This document shows positions 22,405 to 30,510 of a stretch of 64,000 nt of DNA, in pieces. The DNA is from Geothermobacter ehrlichii (lineage in GTDB: Bacteria > Desulfobacterota > Desulfuromonadia > Desulfuromonadales > Geothermobacteraceae). Every line of letters begins with the position of its first letter. The stretch's first letter is position 1. The stretch is taken from contig NZ_VNIB01000005.1 in assembly GCF_008124615.1 (NCBI RefSeq), positions 174,982 through 238,981 of the forward strand. Direction: 5' to 3'. Made by a program: the position numbers and the translations under genes. Below the pieces are notes generated by a model. That model had not been told where the DNA came from. It saw only the letters and a program-made list of their open reading frames with translations, and did no database searches.

Positions 22405-23199
22405 CTATTTAAGATGGCACTCGTAGCAGAGCGCACTGCGCTTGTTGTCAAAGACCAGCATGACTTTCTCGTGCGAAAAGGGGTTGTGGCACGAGGCGCA
22501 GCCGACCTTCCCTTCGTAGAGGGAAATCATCGGTGACAGATCGTCGATCGGCCGCAGTTCCCGGTTGGATGCCGCCGCCTTGGCGTAGTCCATGCCGATG
22601 GGATGGCTGAAGTTCATCCCCTGGAAGGTCAGGTTGTGCTGGTCGGCAATGGTGTAATTGGCGGCCGGGCCGACGCTTCCCTCGTGGCATTCAAGACAGT
22701 CGAGAGAGACCTGGTCGAGAGCCTGGTCCAGGGTTTCCTTGGTCGGTGGTGTCCAACTCTTGGTGTGAGCGATGCGCGTGGCCGACAGATGTTTTTTCGG
22801 GTCGCGGAAAAGGTCCTTGTGACACGATTGGCAGAAAGCCTTTCCGCGGAGGGCTGTCTTCAGCATGTAGGGATTGCCTTCGGCATCTTCGTCATGCGGG
22901 TTGTGACAGGTGGCGCAGGTGATGCGCCCCTGCCAGTCGAGGGTATAGACTTTCGGCAGCTTCATGCTCGGCGCCACCTCGGAGGGATGCGAGCTGCCTT
23001 CGACGATCTGGTGGCAGGTCTTGCATAGGTAGTCGATATCCTGAACGAAAATGCCGGGCTGTCCCTTCTGGGGCGCGACCAGGTGGCAGAGTTCGCATTT
23101 GCCGGTGAAGTCATGCTTGCCCCGGCCGGTGCTGAAGCCGGTCAGGGAAAGGGAACCGACGAGAACGAGGATGGCGAGCGGAGCCAGCAGCTTTTTCAT
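22405..23199 (-). CDS. Periplasmic heptaheme c-type cytochrome
   Basis: A 264-residue exported cytochrome with a Sec signal (LLAPLAILVLVGSLSLTGF). Seven CxxCH heme-binding motifs occur in order: CELCH, CKTCH, CATCH, CQSCH, CLECH, CASCH and CYECH. Extra His residues are available as distal ligands. The spacing suggests paired hemes, as in doubled-CxxCH or NapC/cyt c3-type proteins (for example CATCHNPHDED and CASCHNPFSHE). It would carry electrons in the periplasm. It is translated in a coupled way with the upstream membrane protein (4-nt overlap) and followed 11 nt later by a second one, so the three probably form one complex or pathway. Confidence 0.9.
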   Translation of the reverse strand: MKKLLAPLAILVLVGSLSLTGFSTGRGKHDFTGKCELCHLVAPQKGQPGIFVQDIDYLCKTCHQIVEGSSHPSEVAPSMKLPKVYTLDWQGRITCATCHNPHDEDAEGNPYMLKTALRGKAFCQSCHKDLFRDPKKHLSATRIAHTKSWTPPTKETLDQALDQVSLDCLECHEGSVGPAANYTIADQHNLTFQGMNFSHPIGMDYAKAAASNRELRPIDDLSPMISLYEGKVGCASCHNPFSHEKVMLVFDNKRSALCYECHLK

Positions 23200-23756
23200 C
23201 GTTCCCCCTCCCGGAAAGCCGGATGGAATTCCCCCATGCTCTCCCTGACCCGTCGCAGATGCTGGCGGATGATGTCGGGGTCGGGGTTTTCCTTTTTCAT
23301 TTCTTCGTCGATGGTTTTTCTCAGCTCGGCGATACCGCCGTACATCAGACGCATCGATTCGATGAAATCGTTCAGCGCATGAACCATCGGTTTGAGCTGG
23401 TCGTTCCGGCGGGTACGGACATCGAAACGCAGATCATCCTTCAGGATGCTGGTCAGAGACAGCTCATAGCGGTAGACCGGGCCGGCGATCTTGTGGGAGA
23501 CGAAGAGGTGGATGGCGACCGTCATCAGGAAGATGAGCACCAGCTGGGCACAGAAGGACCAGATCAGATGCTCGGGCAGAGTCGCCTCGAACTGACTCAG
23601 GGTGACCAGGGACTCGAAATAGCCGTCCCCCAGTCCCTGGTCGAGGCAGTAGAAGAAGACCAGGCTGGTGACAATGGAGGAGAACACCATTGCCAGGCTG
23701 TACTTGAACTGGAACTTCAGGGTGAAGACCGGTTCGATCGGTTTGTCGTTTTTCAC
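23196..23756 (-). CDS. HAMP-like two-helix membrane protein, upstream partner of cytochrome
   Basis: A 186-residue inner-membrane protein. I chose GTG 23756, which has GGAGG 5 nt upstream, rather than an upstream ATG at 23795. Two membrane helices lie at about residues 20-37 and 65-85, and the loop between them contains a LPEHLIWSF segment. A HAMP-like portion follows (HKIAGPVYRYELSLTSILKDDLRFDVRTRRNDQLKPM, a segment recurring in Geobacter-type HAMP proteins), then a helical tail. It has no catalytic output domain. It is the first gene of the cytochrome set and overlaps the next by 4 nt. Its function is unknown. Confidence 0.75.
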   Translation of the reverse strand: MKNDKPIEPVFTLKFQFKYSLAMVFSSIVTSLVFFYCLDQGLGDGYFESLVTLSQFEATLPEHLIWSFCAQLVLIFLMTVAIHLFVSHKIAGPVYRYELSLTSILKDDLRFDVRTRRNDQLKPMVHALNDFIESMRLMYGGIAELRKTIDEEMKKENPDPDIIRQHLRRVRESMGEFHPAFREGER

Positions 23757-24046
23757 TGTTGCCTCCTTGCCTGACACACCAGTTTTACGCTGCAAGATTC
23801 GAACGTCGGCGGGGCTACTGCTTCATATCGACCGGCAGGTGGAAAAGTTTATGGGAAAATGATCTGCCGCAATGGTGGACAGTCGGGGAGCGCTAGATTC
23901 GGGAACCCGGCGTGCAAGCCGACGTTGCAACCGTGTCAGTGGGGCCGGGCGCGACCTCGGGCAATCATTGGTGCTCCTTTGCCGAAGGCTGGAGCCACTG
24001 CTGAACGTTGCCGACCGGCGCACTCTCGTATGGCTTGGGAACGTCA
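23757..24046. other. Intergenic region before the HD-GYP gene
   Basis: About 290 nt separate the cytochrome set from the 3' end of the HD-GYP gene; both are on the minus strand. I see no convincing gene. The middle (about 23860-24020) is GC-rich and has self-complementary stretches such as CAGTGG/CCACTG. The composition changes sharply to AT-rich at about 24040. Confidence 0.4.
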
Positions 24047-25207
24047 TTATTCCCATTGAAAATTTCCATCATTAAAAAGGCTCATGCATATATCGACAGC
24101 CGTTGGGTCGTAGATGGCACCACGCCCCCTTTTCAGTTCTTCCATTGCCGCATGAATTCCCAGGGCCGGTCGGTAGGGACGGTGTGAGAGAATGGCTTCC
24201 GTTACATCGGCGACCGCAATGACTCTTGCCTCGAAGCTGATTTGGTCTTGCTTCAGGCCGTGTGGATAACCTGAGCCGTTCAAGCGTTCATGATGTTGAA
24301 GTATGATTTCTTTGATCGGATATTTACAGCTGACATTCTCTACTATTTCATGGCCAACGTTAGGGTGGGTTTTGATGATGGAAAATTCAGCGCCAGTCAA
24401 AGGGCCGGGTCGGTTCAAGATTTCGGAAGGAATGTATATTTTTCCGATGTCATGAATCAACCCGCTCAAGTAGAGTCCTTCAATGCGGTTATCGCTCCAC
24501 GATAACTGCTCGGCGATGGCTGCTGCCAGTTTTGCCACACGCTTTTGATGCCCGCCTGTATAGGGGTCACGTTTTTCCAAGGTGAGAGCGATTGCTTCGA
24601 CAAGCTGGGTGAGAGTTGCTGCCAGTTCAACCTGTAGTCGGTTTTTTTTGTCAATTGTTCTTAGGTTTTCTACGCCATAGGCTATGTCTTTTGCCAATTC
24701 CTCGAGCAACTCTATTTCCTGTCGATCAAATGCGTGTGCTTCATCTGAATAGATGTTCAATGTGCATAAAATACAGTATTCAATTTTACATGGTATCGAA
24801 ATTGAAGATCTGTATCCATGGCGCACTGCGTTGTCACGCCATTGCTCATAGGCCGGATTGTCGTGAATGTCGTTGTTGATTTGTACTTTACCGGTGCGAA
24901 TGGCAGTGTCTGTCGGTCCGTTACTGTACCTGTCGTCTTTCCAGTGCACGGCCAAAGCATCCAAATATTCTTTATCGAGTCCTTTGCAGGCAATCGGAAC
25001 AACATTTTTATCCTGATCGTCTTTGGGAATGCCGATCCATGCCAGCTTGTATTTATCGTCATCGACAACAATCCGGCAAATATTGTTGTAGATTTCATCT
25101 TCCGTTTTTGATGTTACCAGTACGCCATGGCACTTGATAACCGTTGACAGCACCCGGGTCAGTCGGCTTACGTCCTTTTTCAAGGAACGTTTGCTTTCAG
25201 CAACCAT
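24047..25207 (-). CDS. GAF-HD-GYP cyclic-di-GMP phosphodiesterase
   Basis: A 386-residue cytosolic protein. An N-terminal GAF-like sensor (about residues 20-175) is followed by a short coiled coil and an HD-GYP domain (about 200-386). The catalytic motifs are present: GGHQKRVAKLA, LIHDIGKIYIPSEIL (HD pair), KTHPNVGHEIV, and HHERLNGSGYPHGL, which carries the GYP signature. It would hydrolyse c-di-GMP in response to a ligand or redox cue. Its codon use is AT-rich (many ATT, AAA and TTT codons) compared with the surrounding genes, which suggests recent horizontal acquisition. No clear ribosome binding site precedes ATG 25207. Confidence 0.9.
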   Translation of the reverse strand: MVAESKRSLKKDVSRLTRVLSTVIKCHGVLVTSKTEDEIYNNICRIVVDDDKYKLAWIGIPKDDQDKNVVPIACKGLDKEYLDALAVHWKDDRYSNGPTDTAIRTGKVQINNDIHDNPAYEQWRDNAVRHGYRSSISIPCKIEYCILCTLNIYSDEAHAFDRQEIELLEELAKDIAYGVENLRTIDKKNRLQVELAATLTQLVEAIALTLEKRDPYTGGHQKRVAKLAAAIAEQLSWSDNRIEGLYLSGLIHDIGKIYIPSEILNRPGPLTGAEFSIIKTHPNVGHEIVENVSCKYPIKEIILQHHERLNGSGYPHGLKQDQISFEARVIAVADVTEAILSHRPYRPALGIHAAMEELKRGRGAIYDPTAVDICMSLFNDGNFQWE

Positions 25208-25565
25208 TTTTTATACCGTTTCAGACAAACCGGACCGCAGGCCGCAGGTGAAACTTGCCGGGCAATGCCCTCAGGCCGGCGGTCCAGGAGAAAAAGATGA
25301 AAATAGTTCTTTGATCAATTCCATGTGCCGAACAATCTTAGGGAATTGTAACCTGGCAAACTAATTTTAACCTGACAAGTCCAATTTGCAAGCGGGCTCG
25401 TGTCGGCTTAGCACTGTCATTTCGTGATCTATTGGTTCAAAATGGCGGAAGATGTTCGTTGGTCGACAGGAGAGGCGAACTGACTCTGTTGTGAACGGAA
25501 CCGATTGACAAGAGGCCAATCTGAGATAGACAGATAGGATAAACCTCGACCACGGGAGGAAGAAT
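25208..25565. other. AT-richer divergent intergenic region
   Basis: 358 nt separate the HD-GYP gene (minus) and the alanine-zipper lipoprotein (plus). A TTGACA lies at 25505-25510, about 55 nt upstream of the lipoprotein ATG, but I see no well-spaced -10 match. GGGAGGAAG just before 25566 is the lipoprotein's ribosome binding site. Nothing else is recognisable. Confidence 0.4.
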
Positions 25566-25892
25566 ATGCAAAAAGTGATCATGGCTGCGTTTCTGGCGAT
25601 TTTTGGTTTGGCGCTGGCCGGATGCACGGCACAGCTGTCTCAGGCGGACAGGGAGCTGCTCAACCAGGCCCTGACATCGGGCAACCAGGCGGCGGCGTCT
25701 GCATCCCGGGCAGAGGCGGCGGCCTCCCGGGCGGATGCGGCTGCGGGCAAGGCGGAAGCCGCGGCGGCACGCGCGGAGACGGCGGCCTCCCGGGCAGAAG
25801 CGGCGGCTTCACGTGCACAGGACGCTGCAACCGCCGCCGGCAAAAGCGCGGCGGACGCCCAAAAGGCCTTCGAGATGTCGCTCAGGAAATAG
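25566..25892 (+). CDS. Small alanine-zipper lipoprotein (Lpp/OprI-like)
   Basis: A 108-residue lipoprotein with a signal and lipobox (LALAGC, Cys at about residue 20). A heptad-patterned segment of almost only Ala, Ser, Arg, Glu and Asp follows (repeats of SRAEAAASRADAAAGKAEAA), ending in FEMSLRK with a C-terminal Lys. A C-terminal Lys is the residue by which Lpp is joined to peptidoglycan, so this protein could be attached. An L,D-transpeptidase, the enzyme type that makes this bond, is encoded at 26126. It has its own transcription unit, a good ribosome binding site (GGGAGGAAG) and a downstream intrinsic terminator at 26049. Confidence 0.8.
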   Translation: MQKVIMAAFLAIFGLALAGCTAQLSQADRELLNQALTSGNQAAASASRAEAAASRADAAAGKAEAAAARAETAASRAEAAASRAQDAATAAGKSAADAQKAFEMSLRK

Positions 25893-25898
25893 GGCTTT

Positions 25899-25929
25899 GC
25901 GACCCGGCCGGACAACCCGGCCGGGTCGC
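25899..25929. other. Perfect 13-bp hairpin after the lipoprotein gene
   Basis: A perfect inverted repeat (arms 25899-25911 and 25917-25929, GC-rich, 5-nt loop ACAAC) begins 6 nt after the lipoprotein stop. It has no T-tract on either side, so it may protect the 3' end of the mRNA rather than terminate it. Confidence 0.6.
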
Positions 25930-26048
25930 GATATGGAAGGTTGTCGAGACGACCGGACGCAAGTCGGTCGACATCTCGAGATGCGAAAGTCCCTTCAGTC
26001 CAATCCCTGCAGGAGGGCGGGGGGATCTTGCCGGGCAAGGTATCGCGG

Positions 26049-26077
26049 GCCGCCGGCCATCAGGCCGGCGGCTTTTT
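26049..26077 (+). terminator. Intrinsic terminator
   Basis: Stem GCCGCCGGCC/GGCCGGCGGC with loop ATCA, followed directly by TTTTT. It lies 156 nt after the lipoprotein stop and 49 nt before the end of the convergent L,D-transpeptidase gene, and probably ends the lipoprotein transcript. Confidence 0.85.
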
Positions 26078-26125
26078 CCGTCGAAAGTGGTTGGTGCTGC
26101 CGCCCGGGGGCAATGCTTTCATCAT

Positions 26126-26845
26126 TCAGTTGAACTCTCGGCCAAGGATGCGGAGCGGCATTCCGGGACGGACATGCCTGGCGAGGTCACGAATGTCCCG
26201 CGGGTAGAGCCGCAGGCAGCCGTGACTGACTCTCCTTCCCACTCCGAAAGGGCGGTTGGTGCCGTGCAGGCCGATGCCCGGAGCGGTGGTGCCGATCCAG
26301 TAATCGCCCAGCGGGTTGTCCGGTCCGGGCGGGACGGCCGCCGGCAGTCCTTCTTCGGCGCGTAGAGCCGGCGGCGGAAACCAGGTCGGTCTTTCAATAA
26401 CCGTCGTCACCGCGAATCGGCCAGTGGGGGTCGCGAAACCCTCGCGGCCGATGCCGATCGGATACCAGCGGATGCGTCGCCGGTTTCCCTCCCACCACAG
26501 CAACCAGACTCGCATTGCCGCCAGGTCGACGGTCAGCCCCTCCTCGATGCCCGGCGGCACCGGTACCGCCAGGGGGAGGATGATCTCCCGGCCCAGGGGC
26601 GGATGCCAGGGGGCGACGCCGGGGTTGGCGCGCCTCAGGTTGCTGAAGCCGATGCCCGCCCGCCAGGCGATTTCCATCAGCGTTTCGCCGGGGGCGGGAA
26701 GGTAGGAGCGTTGTTTGCCAATGACCGGCGGCAGACCGGATGTCACGTCCGAAAGCCCGGCGTTTCTCGGATGCCAGGCCCGGACGGTGGCGGGCGACAG
26801 GGCCGGCAGCAGGGCAAGCAGCAGAAGGCAGATGTTTTTTTTCAT
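26126..26845 (-). CDS. L,D-transpeptidase (YkuD) with LysM-like N-terminus
   Basis: A 239-residue exported enzyme that forms 3-3 peptidoglycan cross-links or attaches lipoproteins to the wall. It has a signal peptide ([17 protein letters not shown]). A LysM-like segment lies at about residues 45-95 ([21 protein letters not shown]). The YkuD domain follows, with [40 protein letters not shown] (His and catalytic Cys of the HGTxxP...SHGC motif) and LRLYPRD. No Shine-Dalgarno is visible before ATG 26845; a TATACT box lies only 7 nt upstream, so a leaderless mRNA is possible. The neighbouring Lpp-like protein is a plausible substrate. Confidence 0.9.
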   Translation of the reverse strand: MKKNICLLLLALLPALSPATVRAWHPRNAGLSDVTSGLPPVIGKQRSYLPAPGETLMEIAWRAGIGFSNLRRANPGVAPWHPPLGREIILPLAVPVPPGIEEGLTVDLAAMRVWLLWWEGNRRRIRWYPIGIGREGFATPTGRFAVTTVIERPTWFPPPALRAEEGLPAAVPPGPDNPLGDYWIGTTAPGIGLHGTNRPFGVGRRVSHGCLRLYPRDIRDLARHVRPGMPLRILGREFN

Positions 26846-26879
26846 GCCCGACAGTATAGCGTCATTTTCCGCGGCCGGC

Positions 26880-26909
26880 TTGACACGGCCGGCGTCAAGG
26901 TGCTAAAAG
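26880..26909 (+). promoter_or_regulatory. Candidate ndk promoter
   Basis: TTGACA (26880-26885) with TAAAAG (26904-26909) after 18 nt, about 115 nt upstream of the ndk ATG. Sequence match only. Confidence 0.45.
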
Positions 26910-27022
26910 GGCGCGTTTCCTGCAGACAATCGCCTGAATCCGGACCTGTTACCGGCGAACGGTGCAGGTCCGCTGCCCGGCGGATTCAGGTCCAACAGAA
27001 TCAAGAACGGAGGCCAGTTTCC

Positions 27023-27436
27023 ATGGAAAGAACCTTTGCCATCATCAAGCCCGATGCCTTTGCCGCCGGTCATGCCGGCAAGATTCTCGAGCGGATCTAC
27101 GCCGAAGGTTTCAAGGTCGTCGGCCTGAAGAAGCTGTTTCTGAGCAAGGCCGAGGCCGAAGGATTCTACTATGTCCACAAGGACCGCCCCTTCTTCGGCG
27201 AGCTGACCGACTTCATGAGCAGTGGCCCCTGCATCGTCATGGTGCTCGAGGCCGAGAATGCCATCAAGAAATGGCGCGATCTGATGGGGGCCACCAATCC
27301 GGCCGAGGCTGCCGAAGGCACCCTGCGTCGCGAGTTCGGCACCTCCATCGGCGAAAACGCCACCCACGGCAGTGACGCTCCGGAGACGGCCGCGTTCGAA
27401 ATTTCCTATTTCTTCAGCGGCATGGAGTTGCTCTGA
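27023..27436 (+). CDS. ndk: Nucleoside diphosphate kinase
   Basis: A 137-residue cytosolic enzyme that transfers the gamma-phosphate of ATP to other NDPs through a phospho-His. It has the family start [15 protein letters not shown], the [15 protein letters not shown] segment, [18 protein letters not shown], and the active site [10 protein letters not shown] with the catalytic His. Length and sequence are typical. ATG 27023 has GGAGGC upstream; longer in-frame starts run into non-coding sequence. A strong terminator follows, so this is a single-gene unit. Confidence 0.98.
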   Translation: MERTFAIIKPDAFAAGHAGKILERIYAEGFKVVGLKKLFLSKAEAEGFYYVHKDRPFFGELTDFMSSGPCIVMVLEAENAIKKWRDLMGATNPAEAAEGTLRREFGTSIGENATHGSDAPETAAFEISYFFSGMELL

Positions 27437-27473
27437 AACCTTTGCTCCCGGTCGGTCCGGGTTGCGTTTTGGG

Positions 27474-27505
27474 GGCCTTGCGGATAGAATCCGCAAGGCC
27501 TTTTT
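27474..27505 (+). terminator. Intrinsic terminator of ndk
   Basis: A 12-bp perfect stem, GGCCTTGCGGAT/ATCCGCAAGGCC, with a 3-nt loop, followed by TTTTT. It lies 37 nt after the ndk stop. Confidence 0.92.
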
Positions 27506-27550
27506 GCTCGCTGCCGTTGCAGAAACATCGACCATCAACCCGGTGGCCTC

Positions 27551-28594
27551 ATGCCTGTGACTGACCTGAAAAATCTCTCTCCGGACGAACTGGTCGCCTT
27601 TTGCGCCGGGCTGGGCGAGAAGCCGTTTCGCGCCAGGCAGCTTTTGCGCTGGATCTATCAGCGGGATGTCTCCGATTTTTCGGCTATGACCGACCTGTCG
27701 AAGGATCTGCGCACCAGGCTGGCGGCAGTGGCAACGGTTTCCGATTTCGCGCCGGTGAGCGTCCAGACCAGTCGTGACGGAACCCGCAAGTATCTCTTTC
27801 GGCTGGCCGACGGCGAAACGGTGGAGAGCGTGCGGATTCCGATGGACGAAGGGCGGACCACCCTCTGCATCTCCTGCCAGGTCGGCTGTGCCATGGGCTG
27901 TTCCTTCTGCCTGACCGGCACCTTCGGCCTGACCCGCAACCTGACGCCGGCGGAGATCGTCAACCAAGTCTGCGCCGCCCGAAGGGACGGGCCGGTGAAC
28001 AACATCGTCTTCATGGGCATGGGCGAGCCGCTGCACAACCTGGACAACGTGATTCGTGCCCTGCAGATTCTCTATGCCGGCGAAGGGCTCAACTACGGAC
28101 CGCGCCGGGTGACCCTGTCGACATCCGGCCTGGTGCCGGAAATGCTCGAACTCGGTCGCCGGGTCAGGGTCGGACTGGCGGTCTCTCTCAACGCCACCAC
28201 CGACGAGGTGCGCGACCGGCTGATGCCGGTCAACCGGCGCTATCCGCTCGCCGTGCTGCTCGAGGCCTGCCGGAATTACCCGCTGCAGCCGCGGGAGCGG
28301 ATCACCTTCGAATACATCCTGATCCGCGGAGTGAATGACACTCTGGCCGACGCCCGCAGGCTGGTGCGGCTGATGCACGGCGTGCGAGCGAAAATCAATC
28401 TCATCGCCTATAATGAACATTCCGGTTCCGATTTCCGTACCTCGTGTCCGGAGGACGTCGACGCCTTTCAGACCTTTCTGCTCGACCACGGGCTGGTGGC
28501 CGTCAGGCGGGCCAGCAAGGGGCGGGACATTCTCGCCGCCTGCGGCCAGCTCAAGGCGGAACTCGACCGGAGCAGGGAAACCAACCGGGATTGA
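27551..28594 (+). CDS. rlmN: Dual-specificity 23S rRNA/tRNA adenine-C2 methyltransferase
   Basis: A radical SAM enzyme that methylates C2 of A2503 in 23S rRNA and A37 in some tRNAs. It has 347 residues. The N-terminal accessory domain contains [18 protein letters not shown]. The radical SAM cluster motif is [20 protein letters not shown] (CxxxCxxC). Further on are [42 protein letters not shown] and, near the end, a Cys in [13 protein letters not shown] that matches the family's methyl-carrying Cys. The ribosome binding site is weak. It is followed by the MTA phosphorylase gene 28 nt later. Confidence 0.97.
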   Translation: MPVTDLKNLSPDELVAFCAGLGEKPFRARQLLRWIYQRDVSDFSAMTDLSKDLRTRLAAVATVSDFAPVSVQTSRDGTRKYLFRLADGETVESVRIPMDEGRTTLCISCQVGCAMGCSFCLTGTFGLTRNLTPAEIVNQVCAARRDGPVNNIVFMGMGEPLHNLDNVIRALQILYAGEGLNYGPRRVTLSTSGLVPEMLELGRRVRVGLAVSLNATTDEVRDRLMPVNRRYPLAVLLEACRNYPLQPRERITFEYILIRGVNDTLADARRLVRLMHGVRAKINLIAYNEHSGSDFRTSCPEDVDAFQTFLLDHGLVAVRRASKGRDILAACGQLKAELDRSRETNRD

Positions 28595-28622
28595 TCCTGA
28601 ACAGTGAACAGTGGAGGTTGTC

Positions 28623-29486
28623 ATGAGTGAACCTGTGATCGGAGTTGTCGGCGGCAGCGGCCTGTACGAAATGGAGGGACTGAAGGATGTCTGCGAGGAG
28701 CGGGTGGAGACCCCCTTCGGCGAGCCTTCCGACCTGCTGGTGACCGGTCGGTTGGGGGATGCCAGGCTGGTCTTTCTTCCCCGGCACGGGCGCGGGCACC
28801 GGCTGCTGCCGAGCGAAGTCAACTATCGGGCCAACATCTACGCCCTGAAAAAGCTGGGCGTCGAACAGGTCATCTCCGTTTCAGCCGTCGGCAGCATGAA
28901 GGAGGAGATCGTTCCCGGTCATATCGTCATTCCCGACCAGTTCTTTGACCGCACGGCCGGTCGGCGGGATTCGACCTTCTTCGGCGAGGGCGTGGTCGGT
29001 CACGTGCAGTTCGCCGACCCCGTCTGCCTGCGCCTGGCCGGCCTGCTCGCCACGGCCGCCCGCCAGGTCGGCGCCGTGGTCCACGAGGGCGGCACCTACA
29101 TCTGCATGGAGGGCCCGCAGTTCTCGACCCGCGCCGAATCCCGCATCTACCGCAGCTGGGGGGTCGACATCATCGGCATGACCAATGTCTCCGAGGCGAA
29201 GCTGGCCCGCGAAGCCGAGCTCTGCTACGCCACCATCGCCCTGGCGACCGATTACGACTGCTGGCACGAGGGGCACGACGATGTCTCCGTCGAGGCGGTT
29301 GTGGCCCTGATCAAGAAGAACGTCGCCCTGGCCAAACGGATCATCGCCGCCGCCGTCGAGCTGCTGACGACACAGCGTTCCTGCGGCTGCGGTTCGGCCC
29401 TGGCCTACGCCATCATGACCGATCGCAAGTTGATCCCGCCGGTGACCCGGGAGAAGCTGGATCTGATCATCGGAAAATACCTGTAA
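28623..29486 (+). CDS. mtnP: S-methyl-5'-thioadenosine phosphorylase
   Basis: A 287-residue enzyme that splits methylthioadenosine into adenine and methylthioribose-1-phosphate, the first step of methionine salvage. It has IGVVGGSGLYEMEGL, FLPRHGRGHRLLPSEVNYRANIYALK, the ISVSAVGSMKEEIVPG segment, EGGTYICMEGPQFSTRAESRIYR (substrate pocket), and GMTNVSEAKLAREAELCYATIALATDYDCW. ATG 28623 has GGAGG 5 nt upstream. A C-terminal SCGCGSALAYAIMTDR segment is typical of the longer bacterial and archaeal form. The next gene, a PfkB kinase, may act on a related nucleoside or sugar. Confidence 0.93.
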   Translation: MSEPVIGVVGGSGLYEMEGLKDVCEERVETPFGEPSDLLVTGRLGDARLVFLPRHGRGHRLLPSEVNYRANIYALKKLGVEQVISVSAVGSMKEEIVPGHIVIPDQFFDRTAGRRDSTFFGEGVVGHVQFADPVCLRLAGLLATAARQVGAVVHEGGTYICMEGPQFSTRAESRIYRSWGVDIIGMTNVSEAKLAREAELCYATIALATDYDCWHEGHDDVSVEAVVALIKKNVALAKRIIAAAVELLTTQRSCGCGSALAYAIMTDRKLIPPVTREKLDLIIGKYL

Positions 29487-29539
29487 TCGGCGATCCGCCC
29501 TGTCGTTCGCAACTCCTTTCTTGCGGGGAGGGGGACAAG

Positions 29540-29578
29540 CATGTATACATGGCAGCAGGGCCGGCCAGGCCGGCCCTG
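29540..29578. repeat. Two adjacent perfect palindromes upstream of the PfkB kinase
   Basis: CATGTATACATG (29540-29551) is a 12-bp perfect palindrome. It is followed by an 11-bp inverted repeat around a single central base (29556-29578, arms CAGGGCCGGCC and GGCCGGCCCTG). They lie between mtnP and the PfkB ATG at 29596. They could be an operator or a translation-controlling hairpin. Confidence 0.6.
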
Positions 29579-29595
29579 TCCATGGGGAGCGTGAA

Positions 29596-30507
29596 ATGAG
29601 CATTCTCGTCGTCGGTTCCGTGGCTTTTGATTCGGTGCAGACCCCTTTCGGCAAGGTCGAGGAGGTTCTCGGCGGCTCGGGCACCTACTTTTCGACCGCG
29701 GCCAGTTTCTTCGCCGATGTCAGTCTCGTCGCCGTGGTGGGCGAGGATTTTCCGCGGGAGCATCTCGATTTTCTCGCCGGGCGCAACGTCAATCTCGACG
29801 GACTGCAGATCCGGCCGGGGCGGACCTTCCGCTGGAAGGGGGAATATGGTTTCGACCTGAACGAAGCCCATACCCTGGATACCCAGCTCAATGTTTTCGA
29901 ACGGTTTGCCCCCGAGCTTCCAGAACATTACCGGGATGCCGAATATGTCTTCCTCGGCAATATCGATCCCGAGCTGCAGCTGAAGGTGCTGGATCAGGTC
30001 CGCCGGCCCCGGCTCGTCGCCTGCGATACCATGAATTTCTGGATCGAGGGCAAGCGTGAGGCTCTGCTGAAGACCCTGGAGCGGGTCGACATGCTGCTGA
30101 TCAACGAAGCCGAAGCGCGGCAGCTTGCCGGCGAACCGAACCTGGTTCGGGCTGCGAGGGAGATTCTCGCCATGGGACCGAAAACCCTGATCGTCAAACG
30201 GGGCGAGTACGGCGCCCTGATGTTCAGCGAGCACAGCATCTTCGCTGCTCCGGCCTATCCGCTGGAATCGGTTTTCGATCCGACCGGGGCGGGGGATGCC
30301 TTTGCCGGCGGTTTTCTCGGCTACCTGGCGGCCAACCGCAACCACGACGAGGGCTGCCTGCGGCAGGCGATCGTTTTCGGTTCGGTCATGGCCTCCTTCG
30401 TGGTCGAAAACTTCAGTCTCGACCGCATGCGGGAACTGGACTGTGCCGAGATCGAGGAGCGTTTTCGCCGTTTCAAGCTGTTGACCGAGTTCGCGGGGAT
30501 AGGCTGA
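29596..30507 (+). CDS. PfkB-family sugar/nucleoside kinase
   Basis: A 303-residue ribokinase-fold kinase. It has the N-terminal substrate site (GSVAFDSVQTPFGKVEEVLGG, then SGTYFSTAASFFADVSLVAVVGEDFP), LLINEAEARQLAG, and the C-terminal signature DPTGAGDAFAGGFLGYLA with the catalytic Asp. The start was set at ATG 29596, preceded by GGGAG; an upstream in-frame start at 29521 crosses the palindromes. Because mtnP is just upstream, adenosine or a methylthioribose-related sugar is a reasonable guess, but the sequence does not fix the substrate. It is 3 nt from the next gene, so these are co-transcribed. Confidence 0.9.
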   Translation: MSILVVGSVAFDSVQTPFGKVEEVLGGSGTYFSTAASFFADVSLVAVVGEDFPREHLDFLAGRNVNLDGLQIRPGRTFRWKGEYGFDLNEAHTLDTQLNVFERFAPELPEHYRDAEYVFLGNIDPELQLKVLDQVRRPRLVACDTMNFWIEGKREALLKTLERVDMLLINEAEARQLAGEPNLVRAAREILAMGPKTLIVKRGEYGALMFSEHSIFAAPAYPLESVFDPTGAGDAFAGGFLGYLAANRNHDEGCLRQAIVFGSVMASFVVENFSLDRMRELDCAEIEERFRRFKLLTEFAGIG

Positions 30508-30510
30508 CCG

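Noticed and set aside
23860..24020. Possible cobalamin riboswitch: GGGAACCCGG, GTGCAAG, TTGCAACCGT and GCCACTG occur in the order of B12 aptamers on the plus strand
   Set aside because: The B12 box is not recognisable, the core is degenerate, and there is no plus-strand gene downstream. Chance similarity or a decayed element.
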